A DNA stretch of 64,000 bases from Atrina japonica (taxonomy: Eukaryota > Mollusca > Bivalvia > Pterioida > Pinnidae), in the NCBI GenBank assembly GCA_030159075.1, contig BROG01000465.1, positions 1 to 64,000 on the forward strand. The letters run 5' to 3'. The notes under the pieces are model-generated. The model did not search any database, was not told where the DNA came from, and saw only the letters and a list, made by a program, of their open reading frames with translations. The position numbers and the translations under genes were made by a program. Positions 21,242-31,924 of the stretch are shown here, one piece after another; within the stretch, counting starts at the first letter, position 1, and each line of letters opens with the position of its first letter.

Positions 21242-21275
<34 letters not shown>
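21051..21275. repeat. (TC)n followed by (TA)n microsatellite
   Basis: About 70 bp of TC then about 145 bp of TA with rare C interruptions. The reading frames through it on both strands are artefacts. Confidence 0.98.
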
Positions 21276-21278
<3 letters not shown>

Positions 21279-21454
21279 TAAAACCTGTATATAGGGGCCA
21301 CCCAAGGGACCAGTAAATATTGGCCCTTATGTGCAGGTGACCCTTATACACAGGTTCAATTTAGTTGAAGTATGCAGGCAAGGGACTTGACAAAACTGGC
21401 CCTTATAAACAGGTAATCCTTATATAGAGGTGGCTGCTATAGCAGGTTTTACTG
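21276..21454. mobile_element. TA-flanked MITE with perfect 12-bp TIRs
   Basis: CAGTAAAACCTG at the left is perfectly inverted as CAGGTTTTACTG at the right, and TA lies directly outside each end. At 179 bp with no coding capacity, it fits a Tc1/mariner-type MITE inserted into a TA microsatellite. Confidence 0.8.
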
Positions 21455-21459
21455 TATAT

Positions 21460-22260
21460 ATATATCTGTGTGTGTATGTGTGTGTGTGTTCAAATACTTT
21501 TCTATCCATAACAGGTATTACTATTGCGCATGTTAATAGTTAACTAATCGATAATATTAAATTCATTAGCACTATCATCTTGTTAATTCTCCAAACATTA
21601 AGTATATTCCGCCTCAGCAATATCAGCCAATCAATCTGCACCACAAAATTATGTACTGGATAAATAGTCGTTTCGTAGCATAGCTGTTATTTCAAAAACC
21701 GCAACACATTGGAATTGCATGGTATAGTGTAAGTTAAGAGCTTTACGTTCGGTTATGAATTAAAACTGATTTTTACAACTGATGAAATTTTACCTGTTGG
21801 TTGTGTTATTTACATACATTTCCGAAAGACTGAAAAAGGAATAAACAACAAGTTCATCTTTTTTTCGGGTAAGTACATACAAGTGTAATTTTACGCTTTT
21901 TATTTTATTTTTTGTTTAAGATGCTTGTTCTTGGGTGGTCGATTGATGGGCACCATTTTGTTTTCGCATGAGGTATTTTGTTGTATTGAAAAGATTAATC
22001 AATTATCATTACCAGATCGACTTAAACAGCAATGATAACGAAACACCGTTTAATCTGCACTCATTTGCATTAAATGTATAGAAATCATACTACAATTTAT
22101 AGTTTGCGAGAACAGAATCTAAAACATGATCGTGTCGTCTGTCAGTTAAGCTTAATATTGGCTTAACATAAATGATAATGTAAGTTCCATAACATTCTAT
22201 GAACAGCATCTTCAAAACAATATATATATATTCACCCGTTAATCGTTAATCTATCTACCT
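21460..22260. other. Gene-free stretch
   Basis: A short TG run near 21470-21490, otherwise nothing recognised. Confidence 0.4.
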
Positions 22261-22266
22261 GTACGA

Positions 22267-22308
22267 ACATCTATCTATCTATCTATCTATCTCTCTATCT
22301 ATCTATCT
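22267..22308. repeat. (CTAT)n microsatellite
   Basis: CTAT tetranucleotide run. Confidence 0.95.
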
Positions 22309-22314
22309 ACACCT

Positions 22315-23215
22315 ACACTGGACCCTCGCCTTAGGACGACCTCGCTTAGGAGATCACATCACAATTAAGACCATGAATTTCCACTCTCTTCATTATTATT
22401 GAATCAGTACAAAACATCACGTAAGAGACCACCTCACTAATCAGACCACTCTGGATCGGCCAGTTAGGTGTTCTGACTGCGAGGTTGTAATGTAACATTC
22501 TCACTAATCAGACCCCTTTCAATCAACCAGTTAGGTGGTCCTAATAACGAGACTCCACCGTAACATTTTACTAATCAGACCACTTTTAGTCAGTCACTTA
22601 GGTGGTCTTAATAGCAAGTTTCCACCGTAACACCTCACTAAATATATCACTCTGTTTAGTCAGTAAGGTGGGCTTAATAGCAAGGTTCCACTGTAACACC
22701 TCACTAATCAGACCACTTTGAGTAAGTCAGTCAATCAGTCAGGTGCTCTTAGATGAGATGTCTTATTGTAACACCTCACTAATCAGACCACTTTGAGTAA
22801 GTCAGTCAATCAGTCAGGTGCTCTTAGATGAGATGTTTTATTGTAACACCTCACTTATCAGACCACTTTGAGTAAGTCAGTCAATCAGTCAGGTGCTCTT
22901 AGATGTGATGTTTTATTGTAACACACACTTATCAGACCACTTTGAGTAAGTCAGTCAATCAGTCAGGTGCTCTTAGATGTGATGTTTTATTGTAACACCT
23001 CACTTATCAGACCACTTTGAGTAAGTCAGTCAATCACTCAGATCAGTCAGGTGCTCTTAGATGTGATGTTTTATTGTAACACCTCACTAATCAGACCACT
23101 TTGAGTAAGTCAGTCAATCAGTCAGGTGCTCTTAGATGAGATGTTTTATTGTAACACCTCACTTATCAGACCACTTTCAGTCAGTTATGTGGGCTTAATA
23201 GTGAGGTTCCACTGT
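22315..23215. repeat. 75-bp tandem array
   Basis: The unit contains CCTCACTAATCAGACCACTT, AGTAAGTCAGTCAATCAGTC and GTGCTCTTAGATGAGATGTT. Near-identical units start at 22699, 22774, 22849, about 22923, 22998, 23082 and 23157 (period 75, one unit 84). The portion before 22699 holds older, shorter versions. A stray fragment of the older unit sits at 29214-29262. Confidence 0.9.
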
Positions 23216-23234
23216 ATTCTGATACATACATATT

Positions 23235-24145
23235 TTTTGCACCTTTTATATTACCCTATCACAATCGAGACAAATTACGCTTGTCAAATCATATTTTTTC
23301 TAATAAATCAAAGCAATAAACCATTATAGTATGCATGTACATTACAACAACCCGTCAAACTGTCAATCAATATCACACTCCTCCAGGATATCAATAAAAC
23401 AGTTCCGTTAATCAACGGATCCGGGTTTTTTTCTCTTACAGTTTATGAGACCAAATGGTATTAAGTACATGCTGTTTCTAGGCATCATTTAAACGACGTT
23501 TAAACATAGCATTTGGAACCTGAATTGGAATAATGAATCTCTGAATCGTATCATTTAGGCTTATAATTCAGAATTGCATACATCCAGTGGTCATTGTGTC
23601 AAAACCTGGTGAATGTCTCTGAATTAACTTTATTTTTCTAAGAAGACACTGGTGTATGTATTTGCACTTTTATTCCTTTAACATGCCTTCATATTAATCG
23701 TGTTTGACCATACTGTTCTGTATATCAAATTCAATATTTTTCAAGGAAAGATAAGACATGAAACCTCTTATTGCATGTTTTTTTCTACAAAAGCACTTCA
23801 AGTGAACTATGAATTATTGTATCCACGAAATTTCCGCACCTGATTATATTCGCCCTTTAACGACAGGTAAATATATCCTTCACGTTTTAAATTCACCCTT
23901 AATCAGATCAATCCCACGGATAGCATAGACGGTCATGTTTCAAGTACTTAGCTTGTAAATTTCGCTTTCATTTCGATTTCACCTTTGCTTTTTAATGACG
24001 CAAATTAAACGGGATCGGCCAATTTCCAGATATACAGTAAACAGATGACGTAATCAATCCGAAATTTATCACATACTCTTATCATTCACCATGTTACAAT
24101 GTATACTTTCAGAAAAATGTTAAGAAGATAACTCGAAGAATAAAA
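23235..24145. other. Region upstream of the receptor gene
   Basis: No repeat recognised. It presumably contains the 5' UTR and promoter of the receptor. A possible acceptor TTTCAG at about 24107-24112 would allow an upstream non-coding exon. No convincing TATA box could be assigned in this AT-rich DNA. Confidence 0.35.
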
Positions 24146-25823
24146 ATGACGTCGAATTATTCGCTGGAGAGAAGCAGCCCGACGGCGGCTGAATCGTATC
24201 TTTATAATGCAATGTATACTTCAGACAATCTTTCTACGGTAAATATTTCTCACATAGCCAGGGGTTTGAGATGCGGCGAAAGTGTGCACGACAAAGACTA
24301 CAACAAAAAAGTGAGAGTAATTGTACTGTACGTGACTATAATTTTTGGGGTCATCGGTGGTTCACTCGTGTTCTTCTGGATGTGGAAAAACAGACGACTG
24401 AAGTCACGTGTCAATTACCTCATTCTGAATCTAACTTTGGCGGACATGATGGTAATGCTCCTCGCCGCTCTACCACAATTGATTTGGGAATACCAAGATC
24501 AGAGGAGTTGGTATGCAGGGGAATTTTTGTGCAAAACTATTAAGTTTTGTCAGAGTTTTTCAATCATGGCAAGCACCAACATGCTTGTTGTAATAGCGTT
24601 AGACAGACATCAAGCGATAACGAGGCCACTGAAAACAACATTACCGGTAAGTAAACAGCATATGCACTTTGCATTGTATTTTATTTATATATCTATAGTA
24701 ACTCATCGACCATGCAGCAACATTGTAACTCTCCCGTTTCAATTAATTGTAAAGTCCACTCTCAAAATTTAGGAGAGTACAATTTAACAAGTTCTACAGA
24801 ATGTACTTGCAACTTGTTCCCTCCTGTCTTATAACTGTAAACCGCACCTATTTCGGTTTAAGGTTAGTCTAAATGTGACCACAGGAGTAGATGAGTTAAA
24901 TATGAGATAAAAAAGAGATCACATTACATTTGTGCTAAGGCATTTCATTTAATATTAATTCGAAATATAAGTATTGTTTTTTTTAAATATTCAAAAATCT
25001 GAAATAAATACTAAAACAAAATTTAGATTCTCTTACAAATTTAAGAAATGACAAAATAGTGTCACATTTTAGTTTCACTCTCTATTCTCCTGCTTTTCGG
25101 TGAAATGGTAAAATGTTTATTGTTATACTTCAACAGGTCTGGCAGATGACAGGGGCAGCATGGTTCATGGCAGCATTGGCATCGTCGCCCATGTTTTTTG
25201 TTTTCCGACTGAATCATATGAAGACAGGCATTCCCAAATGTGAAAATATTTTCAGGGGCAAACCAGTTTTTCACCGTCAAGTATTTCTCACATACGCTAC
25301 CATAATGGTTTTCGTCATCCCTCTGACTGTCCTTACGGTGTCATATGTCCGAATATTTCTGACCATAGCCAGAAAAACAAGAGGAAATAGACTTGCAAAA
25401 AGACGAAACGGTTCCAAAAAACCCGGAAAAGTGAATCTTCAAAGTACGGGATCAAAATCTCTTCCCAAAGCAAAAATTAAGACATTGAAAATGACATTTG
25501 TTATAGTTATGGTTTTTATCTTATGTGGCATTCCATACTTTATCGGAGAAATGATCATGTCTTATGGCGACCCGTGTACCATATCAATGTTGGTGTACGG
25601 CTTGCTAGGAGGACTTGCAGCCGCTAATTCAGCTGCGAATCCATACGTTTTTCTAGTCTTTAACATCAACCGAAAAGCAACACACGATACACGCCGGACG
25701 TTTTCTGATAGAAATGGAACTATCCGAAATTTCATTTTTTCCACAGCCAGCACGAGATCCTCGTATATGGCGGATTCGAAATGCATGTATCAATCTTCAG
25801 TCAAAAACAGTGTACGCCGCTGA
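24146..25823 (+). CDS. Class A GPCR, GnRH/vasopressin/CCAP-receptor-like (2 exons)
   Basis: Predicted plasma-membrane receptor for a neuropeptide, signalling through G proteins. The coding sequence is join(24146-24646, 25137-25823), 395 residues, split in phase 0 by a GT-AG intron. The N-terminus has N-glycosylation sequons at N4, N28 and N33. Seven hydrophobic segments lie at about 56-80, 90-114, 129-152, 169-190, 214-245, 284-308 and 316-342. Family features are D100 in TM2, LPQLIW at 109-114, WYAGEFLC ending in C129 (disulfide partner C202), LDRHQAITRPL at 152-162, W176, P229, KTLKMT at 282-287 and NPYVF at 335-339. WYAGE, DR..AITRPL and KTLKMT point to GnRH-receptor-like proteins, whereas LPQ..W recalls vasopressin receptors. 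It departs from canon with G71-G72 where TM1 usually has GN, DRH for DRY, CGIP for CWxP and NPYVF for NPxxY. The ligand cannot be assigned. No AATAAA was found just downstream. Confidence 0.88.
24647..25136 (+). other. Intron of the receptor gene
   Basis: 490 bp. The donor is GTAAGT directly after the CCG codon at 24644-24646 and the acceptor is CAACAG before GTC at 25137. Both flanking codons are whole (phase 0). The exon 1 frame stays open for 42 more codons into the intron, so the donor consensus and the resumption of TM4 homology in exon 2 define the boundary. Confidence 0.85.
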
Positions 25824-26135
25824 CGTTGTACTCACTGTGGTTTGTACTGTGTACCCTTTGATTTCGTGTTGTTCGACATCGACAAAAACAAACAAAACAG
25901 CAACAAAAACATTTAATTGAAATTCTAAGCACAATGCAAGTCTCTGATTGGTTATTTTTTCTGATCAGGTGCTTAAATGTCGGGTCGCCAGATCCTCATG
26001 AGACATTATAGAAGGAACTACGGAGAAAGTGCAGATGTGCCAATAAGGCTAAAACGGTTTCTGTTTCGTTCAAATATGTCTGACATAGTAATGTCCTGTC
26101 GCATCCTAGAGATACGTTAGATGGTGAGGAGATAG
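25824..26135. other. Region downstream of the receptor gene
   Basis: Presumed 3' UTR at first (A/C-rich ACAAAACAGCAACAAAAAC near 25893-25911), then anonymous sequence. No canonical polyadenylation signal is visible close to the stop. Confidence 0.35.
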
Positions 26136-26139
26136 TACA

Positions 26140-26396
26140 AAAGTCTGGTGAACATTGGACAAACACTGATCCCCGGGATATCCGGACATAATAACTGACA
26201 AGTTGTTATTAAATTAAAATTTAAAATATACAGATAACAAAGTATTCATCGAAAGGTGAATATTGGACGAAAACAGACCTCTGAAAATCCAGAGATGAGA
26301 TCAGATGCCACTGAGGAGTAACCTTCCCTATTGACCAGTCACACCAACCGCTAGTCCATAGTACAATCTAATGGAAATGATGGAGGAATTATTGGT
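26140..26396 (-). mobile_element. Two nested partial PLE family A 3' ends
   Basis: Reversed, 26225-26396 carries the end motif and 3' block (GACGAAAACAGACCTCTG, GACCAGTCACACC, GTCCATAGTACAATC). A shorter piece at 26140-26190 repeats the first ~50 bp. Both are strongly diverged. Confidence 0.55.
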
Positions 26397-26399
26397 AAA

Positions 26400-26895
26400 C
26401 ACGAATCGAACAGTGTATTCCCATTGACATACAACTCTGTGTCTAATGACTAGAAAATATCGTTGAATATTGTTTTCACATTCCAGGTTAATGAACTATC
26501 TTAATGGTCTTACACACTTTTTGACAAATTTATAAAAAAGAAATGTCGAATTATACAGTAGTCGTTTTAATTATCCATATTGTTTTTTTTTCGGTGTTGA
26601 CCTGTTTAACACATAAAGTAATTACCAGTCATATGATTATGATATAAAATGATATTTCAAAAATGAAAGTTTTGGTGTCAGACAATCAGACCACCATCTC
26701 TACGGAAACTGTTTACTTAGAGGTGAATTAAGAGCGATATTTCACAATTAAATTCTTTATAATTTTGTTGTTTATAGCGAACATTGGTATAATTTTTCTC
26801 TGAAATTTATATTATTCGGACAACGAGAAAATATGCGTGTATTTTATAAGATAAACTGGAATTAAAAAAAACAAAGAAATGATGTTTAGTTTTGT
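26400..26895. other. Gene-free stretch
   Basis: Nothing recognised. Confidence 0.4.
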
Positions 26896-26900
26896 TTATA

Positions 26901-27060
26901 CTATCAAACTTGCATTAAAGGCCACCTCGGTATAAAGGGTATATATCTGTAAAGGTCGTTCACACATAACCTTCATTTACTTTTTATATTGAATAAACCT
27001 CATCATAATGACCACCTGTTGCCTGTTTCCGTGAGTGGCCTTTATCTACAAGTTTGACTA
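26901..27060. mobile_element. TA-flanked MITE (160 bp)
   Basis: The left end CTATCAAACTTG and right end CAAGTTTGACTA are imperfect inverted repeats inside TA flanks. Subterminal AAAGGCCAC and GTGGCCTTT are also inverted. It is homologous to 16659-16836. Confidence 0.65.
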
Positions 27061-27064
27061 TATT

Positions 27065-28615
27065 TTTATCGTGTTGTTTTATTACAGCTTTGTCCAGGTT
27101 CCATCAATTGTAAGACTATACTTTTATCAATGTAATACTCTCTTATCAAATCTTACGTACATTAGGATGATGAAAGTTGATTTTTTACAATCTATCATTT
27201 AATCCCGTTGTCGTCATTGATGTAATTTTATCCTCATAAGAAATTCATAACACATTTAGTAATGTCAGACATTCTATACCAAGCTTATGGCAAATAACTA
27301 AACACTTTCTTATATGTGTTAGGTTATTTACTATCTGTTTACTGATCAGAACATTTACTGACGACCTTCCCTGATCTAAGGCTAGAGTTTTATGTGAGTT
27401 AAGTAAATCAGATTTTAGGATGAAATGATGTTAAGAATATATTTAGATTTTCAGAGCCTAGCTTGAAATAGTATGCATAAAATGATATGGCAAATGTAAT
27501 GACTAGGGTAATCGTTATATAAATAGTCTAGTGATTAGACAGAAAAGATTCCTGTATATACAAAACTTTGTGTGTATGTATTTATATATATTTCGTAATT
27601 TATGTCTCTTTTGTCGCTTGGAATAGTTGGATGTAAATTTAACCAGACCTTTGACAAATTAACTAGCCCCAAAGAAACTAGTACAAAGAAATACCAAATC
27701 TCACATATTTACTGAATCGGTACTATAATTTCAGAATTTGTACTGAGTATCTATTTCTGTCTTTTTATATTCTCATGAGTCAAAACTGATATCATCTTGA
27801 CCCGAGTTGAGAAAAAAATAAGGGGTCGATTAGGTCATTTTTGTGTACAATGTATATACATGTAATTTCAATAATTATTGTTCATGTTTAAACAGATTTT
27901 CTACAAGTCAACTGAACTACAAGAAGGTGTGTGTTAAAAATACGAATCGACACGTTAAAAATATGAATAGAATTTGTCATAAAATATTTGCATACATATT
28001 CAAACGCATTGCTGTAATGTAGTTACTTTTTAAACTCATTAATCTAATTAATCCGGGATTTTTATATTTCCGACCAATAACCGAGCTACCGTGTATGGTT
28101 ACTTAAAAGGTAATAAATTATATTCCTGACCACATGTGACATAATAGAACAATGCTGTGGTTCTGAGTGTTTTATGTAGATCGCGTTTGAACATTTATTT
28201 TATACTGTTTGACAGTCAGATAAACGCATACGACTGAATATTTATTATGTTGTCTTTTGCGACAAAATAGATTATTTTTCTGTCAAAAAATCAATAACTC
28301 CGGAAATGGAAAACAAAAATCACGTATGTTATCTGTGGAAACGACGCGGACAGTGAAATGAAACGTTATCTCCTTCTCTTGATTATGTCGTATCTTTGTA
28401 AATTAACAAAACCTGTAAAGAATTGTCAGGCATAGGTTGCATTTATACTCATACTACATACAATGAACGTCCGCCTAACTAACACCTCATACACAAGATA
28501 ACATCGCCTTTAAAGGGTGTATTACCTGTGTTTACCAAAAATTATTGGAATTTTTTCTACTTTTCCTACTTACACTTGATGTTTAATAATAAATAAAAGC
28601 TTGCACTTTTTCACT
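27065..28615. other. Gene-free stretch
   Basis: 1.5 kb of AT-rich DNA without recognised genes, repeats or RNAs. Confidence 0.4.
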
Positions 28616-28619
28616 TACA

Positions 28620-28775
28620 ATTGATTAACTCAACCTTACTATTTGTATATCATGCATACCACACTGGACCTGACCTTATTTTCACACAATATATAGGAAT
28701 ATACGATTTTTTTTATTGCTCTTATTTGTTATCGTGCACCAAGTGCAAGTAGTAAAGGTAGAAAAAAATCGAAAT
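28620..28775 (+). repeat. Anonymous dispersed repeat, copy 2
   Basis: The partner of 655-775, with the same TTAACTCAACCTTACTATTT and CAAGTGCAAGTAGTAAAGG-type blocks. Confidence 0.5.
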
Positions 28776-28777
28776 GT

Positions 28778-28782
<5 letters not shown>

Positions 28783-28873
<91 letters not shown>

Positions 28874-28968
28874 AACACAGCTAATGACTTCTTAACTCAA
28901 AATCGAAATGTAAATTATATATATATATATATATGTGCCAACACAGCTAATGACTTCTTAACTCATTC
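28783..28968. repeat. (TA)n tract with a 66-bp tandem duplication
   Basis: GCCAACACAGCTAATGACTT starts at 28871 and again at 28937. The unit includes ATCGAAATGTAAATTATAT and a TA run that has expanded far more before the first copy. Confidence 0.8.
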
Positions 28969-29011
28969 ACCCATAGAGACACATTTTGACTGTTCTAAGT
29001 CATTGATTTAC

Positions 29012-29214
29012 TGCAGAGTCATTTCCTGTCCTGCGGATGAGACAGTAAAAACCGAGGTCCCGTGTCACAGTAGGTGTCGGCACGTTAAAGAGCCCTGGTC
29101 GTAAGTGCCAAGCATAGGCCAAAATTTGAAGCCCTTCACTGGCGTTTGGTGAATTCTCCATATGAGCGAAAAATTCTTGAGTGGGACGTTAAACAACAAT
29201 AAACAAACAAATTA
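29012..29214 (+). mobile_element. tRNA-SINE body, 5'-truncated (MetaSINE-like)
   Basis: The body blocks are GGATGAGACAGTAAAAACCG, GTCCCGTGTCACAGTAGGTG, AGCATAGGCCAAAATTTGAA and the tail TTCTTGAGTGGGACGTTAAA followed by CAATAAACAAACAAA. They match the copies at 40717 and 47115. The tRNA head is missing. The body resembles what I remember as the Meta-domain of MetaSINEs, an assignment made from memory. Confidence 0.75.
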
Positions 29215-29264
29215 AGTCAGTCACTTAGGTGGTATTGATAGCGAGTTTCCATATAATATAAATT

Positions 29265-30080
29265 ATCAGTAGAAATGACTAGATATGATATGACAGAACA
29301 GTTTGAATTTTCTTTTAATAAAAAAGAGAAAATAGAAACACAATGTTGTAATTAAAAAGACGAACTAGAAACCCATTTTTATCGGTTTCTACATCAGTTC
29401 TAAAGTAGAATAACATCTTAGGTGTTCTGTATAGAGAAGACTTACTGTATAACTGTGGAATATATCATATCGAGTTTAATCAATGTGATATCATAAGATT
29501 TATTTATTGGGTTTGCACTTGTCTGACGCATTTCGATTCTTTCATCGTCTGTTGTTTAACCAAAACAATATCTGATGCAAATTGAATTTACACATGTACA
29601 ACTTTAATTGCGCGGGGCTCTGAATAGATTATAAAACCACAAATATCAAACAAGTGCAAACCAAAAAACACATATATCAAATATCATTGAATTTAAAAGG
29701 CCTTTAGTCAACTGTTGGTAAGAAGAATTCAGTTTAATTAAAATAATTATTAGATTTCCGACCAGCACTGGAGTTCTCAATGACGGGAACACTAATTAGC
29801 CACGCCCACTGGTCTATCAGGATATTGTTGCCGCAAACGACACAATAAATGCGTGTCTGTTTCACGTGTTTATCTAAGTAATAAAAAAAAACAAAAAACA
29901 AAAATATAAACAGCTCCTGCAATATTTGACTTATTGAAATCTTATTATATGCATTGATTTTATATCTTCCAGTGTTATTGCTACGCAAATAAATCTTTAT
30001 TCGGGTCAATCGCCAAATTTCTGGAAAAATATATAATCAATGCTTAAATGTCCTTATAGAAAGATAAGAATAGCAAAATC
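29265..30080. other. Gene-free stretch
   Basis: No gene. The - strand frame at 29734-30009 has no recognised domain. Confidence 0.4.
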
Positions 30081-30465
30081 CATTTACAACTTTGGTATTA
30101 TGGTTATAATATTTAATACCACTAGATCGTTGCCACTGCTGGTGGACCGTTTGAGTCCCCAAGGATATACATAAACCTAGTACCTGGTATTTCGGTACCA
30201 GCTGTTCATCTTATACTAAAGTAATATTTGGCACTTTAAACACCGTTTAAATTCGGGAAAAAATTTAAAGCTAAGATAGTCATTTTTTTACAGTGGGTAC
30301 TCTTAGACGGATTTCGGCTTTACTTTTAGAGATATTATTTGGTCTTGTATAATACCACTTTCTCTTTAGAAAATACACACGGATTTCGGCTATACTTTTA
30401 GAGATATTATTTGGCCTTGTATAATACCACTTTCTTTAGAAAATACACATACTTTTTAAATTGGA

Positions 30466-30511
30466 GCTCAACTGATGAAGTCTAACTGACAGAAACGAAA
30501 TCGTCATGAGC
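30466..30511 (+). ncRNA. Hammerhead ribozyme, near-intact
   Basis: The core CTGATGA and GAA are intact, with helix II GTC/GAC. Helix I GCTCAA/ATGAGC has a mismatch next to the cleavage site and stem III is imperfect (ACG AAAT CGT). Confidence 0.7.
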
Positions 30512-30749
30512 ATTATAACTTTGGTATTATGTTTATAATATTTATAACCACTAGGTCGTTGCCACTGACTGCTGGTGGACCGTTTAAGTCCTCAAGAGTA
30601 TACATCAACCTAGTACCTTGTATTTCGGTACCAGCTATTCATCTTATACCAATGATTACTCTTAGACGGATTTCGGCTATACACCTTTTTTCTTGGCCTT
30701 GTATGATACCACTTTATCTTTAGAAAATACACATACTTTTCAAATTGGA

Positions 30750-30795
30750 GCTCAACTAATAAAGTCTTATTGACAGAAACGATATCGTCTTGAGC
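30750..30795 (+). ncRNA. Hammerhead ribozyme, core mutated
   Basis: Helices I and III are perfect but the core reads CTAATAA instead of CTGATGA. The invariant G residues are lost, so it is predicted inactive. Confidence 0.65.
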
Positions 30796-31138
30796 ATTAT
30801 AACTTTGTTATTATGTTTATGATATTTATAACCACTAGGTCGTTGCTACTGCTGGTGGAGCATTGGAGTCCCTGAGGGTATACATAAACCTAGTACCTGG
30901 TATTTCGGTACCAACTGTTCATCTTATACTAAAGTAATATTTGGCACTATTTAAATTCGAAAACATTTTAAATCTAAGATAGTCATTTTTTTACAGTTTG
31001 TACTCTTAGACGGATTTCGGCTATTCATCTTATACTAATGATTACTCTTAGACGGATTTCGGCTATACTTTTAGAGATATTATTTGGCCTTGTATAACAC
31101 CACTTTATCTTTAGAAAATACACGATTTTGAAATTGGA

Positions 31139-31184
31139 GCTCAACTGATGAAGTCGAATTGACAGAAACGATATCGTCTTGAGC
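31139..31184 (+). ncRNA. Hammerhead ribozyme type I, intact
   Basis: Helix I is GCTCAA with TTGAGC (6 bp). The core is CTGATGA (31145-31151) and GAA (31165-31167). Helix II has GTC/GAC with a GAATT loop and an A.A apposition next to the core. Stem III is ACG/CGT with an ATAT loop. The predicted cleavage is after C31178. The very short stem III is typical of hammerheads thought to work as dimers. Confidence 0.85.
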
Positions 31185-31538
31185 ATTATAACTTTGGTAT
31201 TATGTTTATAATATTTATAACCACTAGGTCGTTGCCAGTGCTGGTGGACCATTGGAGTCCCTGAGGGTATACATAAACCTAGTACCTGGTATTTCGGTAC
31301 CAACTGTTCATCTTATACTAAAGTAATATTTGGCACTGTTAACACTATTTAAATTCGAAAACATTTTAAATCTAAGATAGTCATTTTTTTACAGTTTGTA
31401 CTCTTAGACGGATTTCGGCTATTCATCTTATACTAATGATTACTCTTAGACGGATTTCGGCTATACTTTTAGAGATATTATTTGGCCTTGTATAACACCA
31501 CTTTATCTTTAGAAAATACACATATTTTTGAAATTGGA

Positions 31539-31584
31539 GCTCAACTGATGAAGTCGAATTGACAGAAACGATATCGTCTTGAGC
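31539..31584 (+). ncRNA. Hammerhead ribozyme type I, intact
   Basis: Identical in all core and helix positions to the copy 400 bp upstream. Predicted cleavage is after C31578, so the pair would release the 400-nt monomer 31179-31578. Confidence 0.85.
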
Positions 31585-31878
31585 ATTATAACTTTGGTAT
31601 TATGTTTATAATATTTATAACCACTAGGTCGTTGCCAGTGCTGGTGGACCGTTTGTATCCCCGAGGGTATACATAAACCTAGTACCTGGTATTTCGGTAC
31701 CAGCTGTTCATCTTATACTAAGGTAATATTTGGCACTGTTAACACCATTTAAATTCGAAAATTGTTTTAAACCTCATTTTTACTCTTAGACGGATTTCGG
31801 CTATACTTTTAGAGATTTTATTTGGCCTTGTATGGTACCATTTTATCTTTAGAAAATACATATACTTTTCAAATTGGA

Positions 31879-31924
31879 GGTCAACTGATAAAGTCTTATT
31901 GACAAAAACGATATCGTCTTGAGG
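31879..31924 (+). ncRNA. Hammerhead ribozyme, degraded
   Basis: The core is CTGATAA, the GAA is changed to AAA, and helix I has lost two outer pairs. It is the last unit of the array. Confidence 0.6.

Noticed and set aside
21130..21351. Ile/Tyr-rich open frames in (TA)n tracts here and at 36060-36483, 45200-45339, 52267-52563 and 57649-57901
   Set aside because: Translation of dinucleotide repeats; no independent coding evidence.
22699..23215. Regular repeats resembling a CRISPR array
   Set aside because: The 75-bp units are contiguous with no unique spacers, and the genome is clearly eukaryotic.
24271..24543. Second open frame inside exon 1 of the receptor
   Set aside because: Shadow frame of the receptor coding exon, which carries clear transmembrane and motif conservation in its own frame.
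30529..30723. Short open frames within the hammerhead arrays (also 31025-31303 and 31739-32011 on -)
   Set aside because: Not conserved between tandem units; the repeat is non-coding.
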